A DNA stretch of 27,353 nt, from NCBI GenBank assembly GCA_004335835.1, contig RWJK01001470.1:1-27353 (forward strand), read 5' to 3'. The stretch comes from Scenedesmus sp. ARA3. Lineage: Eukaryota; Chlorophyta; Chlorophyceae; Sphaeropleales; Scenedesmaceae. A program made the translations under genes and the position numbers. Positions 27,294 through 27,353 of the stretch are shown piece by piece. Below the pieces are notes generated by a model. It did not search any database. It saw only the letters and a list, made by a program, of their open reading frames with translations, and was not told the DNA's origin. Positions within the stretch are counted from its first letter, which is position 1; each line of letters begins with the position of its first letter.

Positions 27294-27353
<60 letters not shown>
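27293..27353. repeat. CAG tract running off the window end
   Basis: About 20 uninterrupted CAG triplets reach the last base, so the true length is unknown. Confidence 0.95.

Overview
Nuclear DNA of a eukaryote, most likely a chlorophyte green alga (Chlorophyceae; the order is not resolvable here). The basis: short exons with GT-AG introns and matching splice phases, introns full of CAG/CTG triplets, a plant-type fatty-acid elongase, and a secreted mosaic protein of cell-wall type. There is no prokaryotic gene arrangement, rRNA, tRNA or CRISPR array. Most open frames are by-products of the triplet repeats, which stay open in several frames.

Layout: (1) 1-1700, + strand: the 3' end of an unrecognised gene, with three partial copies of its last exon before it and three tandem copies of its end. 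(2) 1700-6250: repeats, including a 22-bp minisatellite and one arm of a ~1.1-kb inverted repeat (3090-4232; partner 14492-15640). (3) 6251-12704, - strand: a mosaic extracellular protein gene: seven RCC1-like repeats, two 216-nt CCP/sushi-like exons, a Cys-rich exon, a 36-nt microexon, an ephrin-receptor-like/cadherin-like/EGF-like exon and a C-terminal exon. Splice phases fit throughout, but two in-frame stops interrupt it. (4) 12705-17450: no convincing gene; a G-box array, the second inverted-repeat arm and arrays of a CTTGCAGGAA motif. (5) 17812-25741, - strand: a complete 3-ketoacyl-CoA synthase (KCS) gene, 13 exons, 555 residues, with Cys, His and Asn catalytic motifs intact. (6) 26270 onward, + strand: the 5' end of a secreted-protein gene, divergent from KCS across ~0.5 kb.

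The main observation concerns architecture. Exons in all three introned genes that can be followed are accompanied by degenerate partial copies ('echoes') of themselves in the neighbouring introns. Copies upstream of an exon usually hold its acceptor and 5' part; copies downstream hold its 3' part and donor. Last exons have echoes beyond the stop codon. This is what tandem duplication with one breakpoint in the exon and one in the intron would leave, because such events keep one full exon. Some echoes are still open and could be spliced in (second exon 3 of KCS; a 45-codon in-frame C-terminal extension). KCS is recognised from family motifs; the mosaic gene and the two + strand genes have no assigned function.
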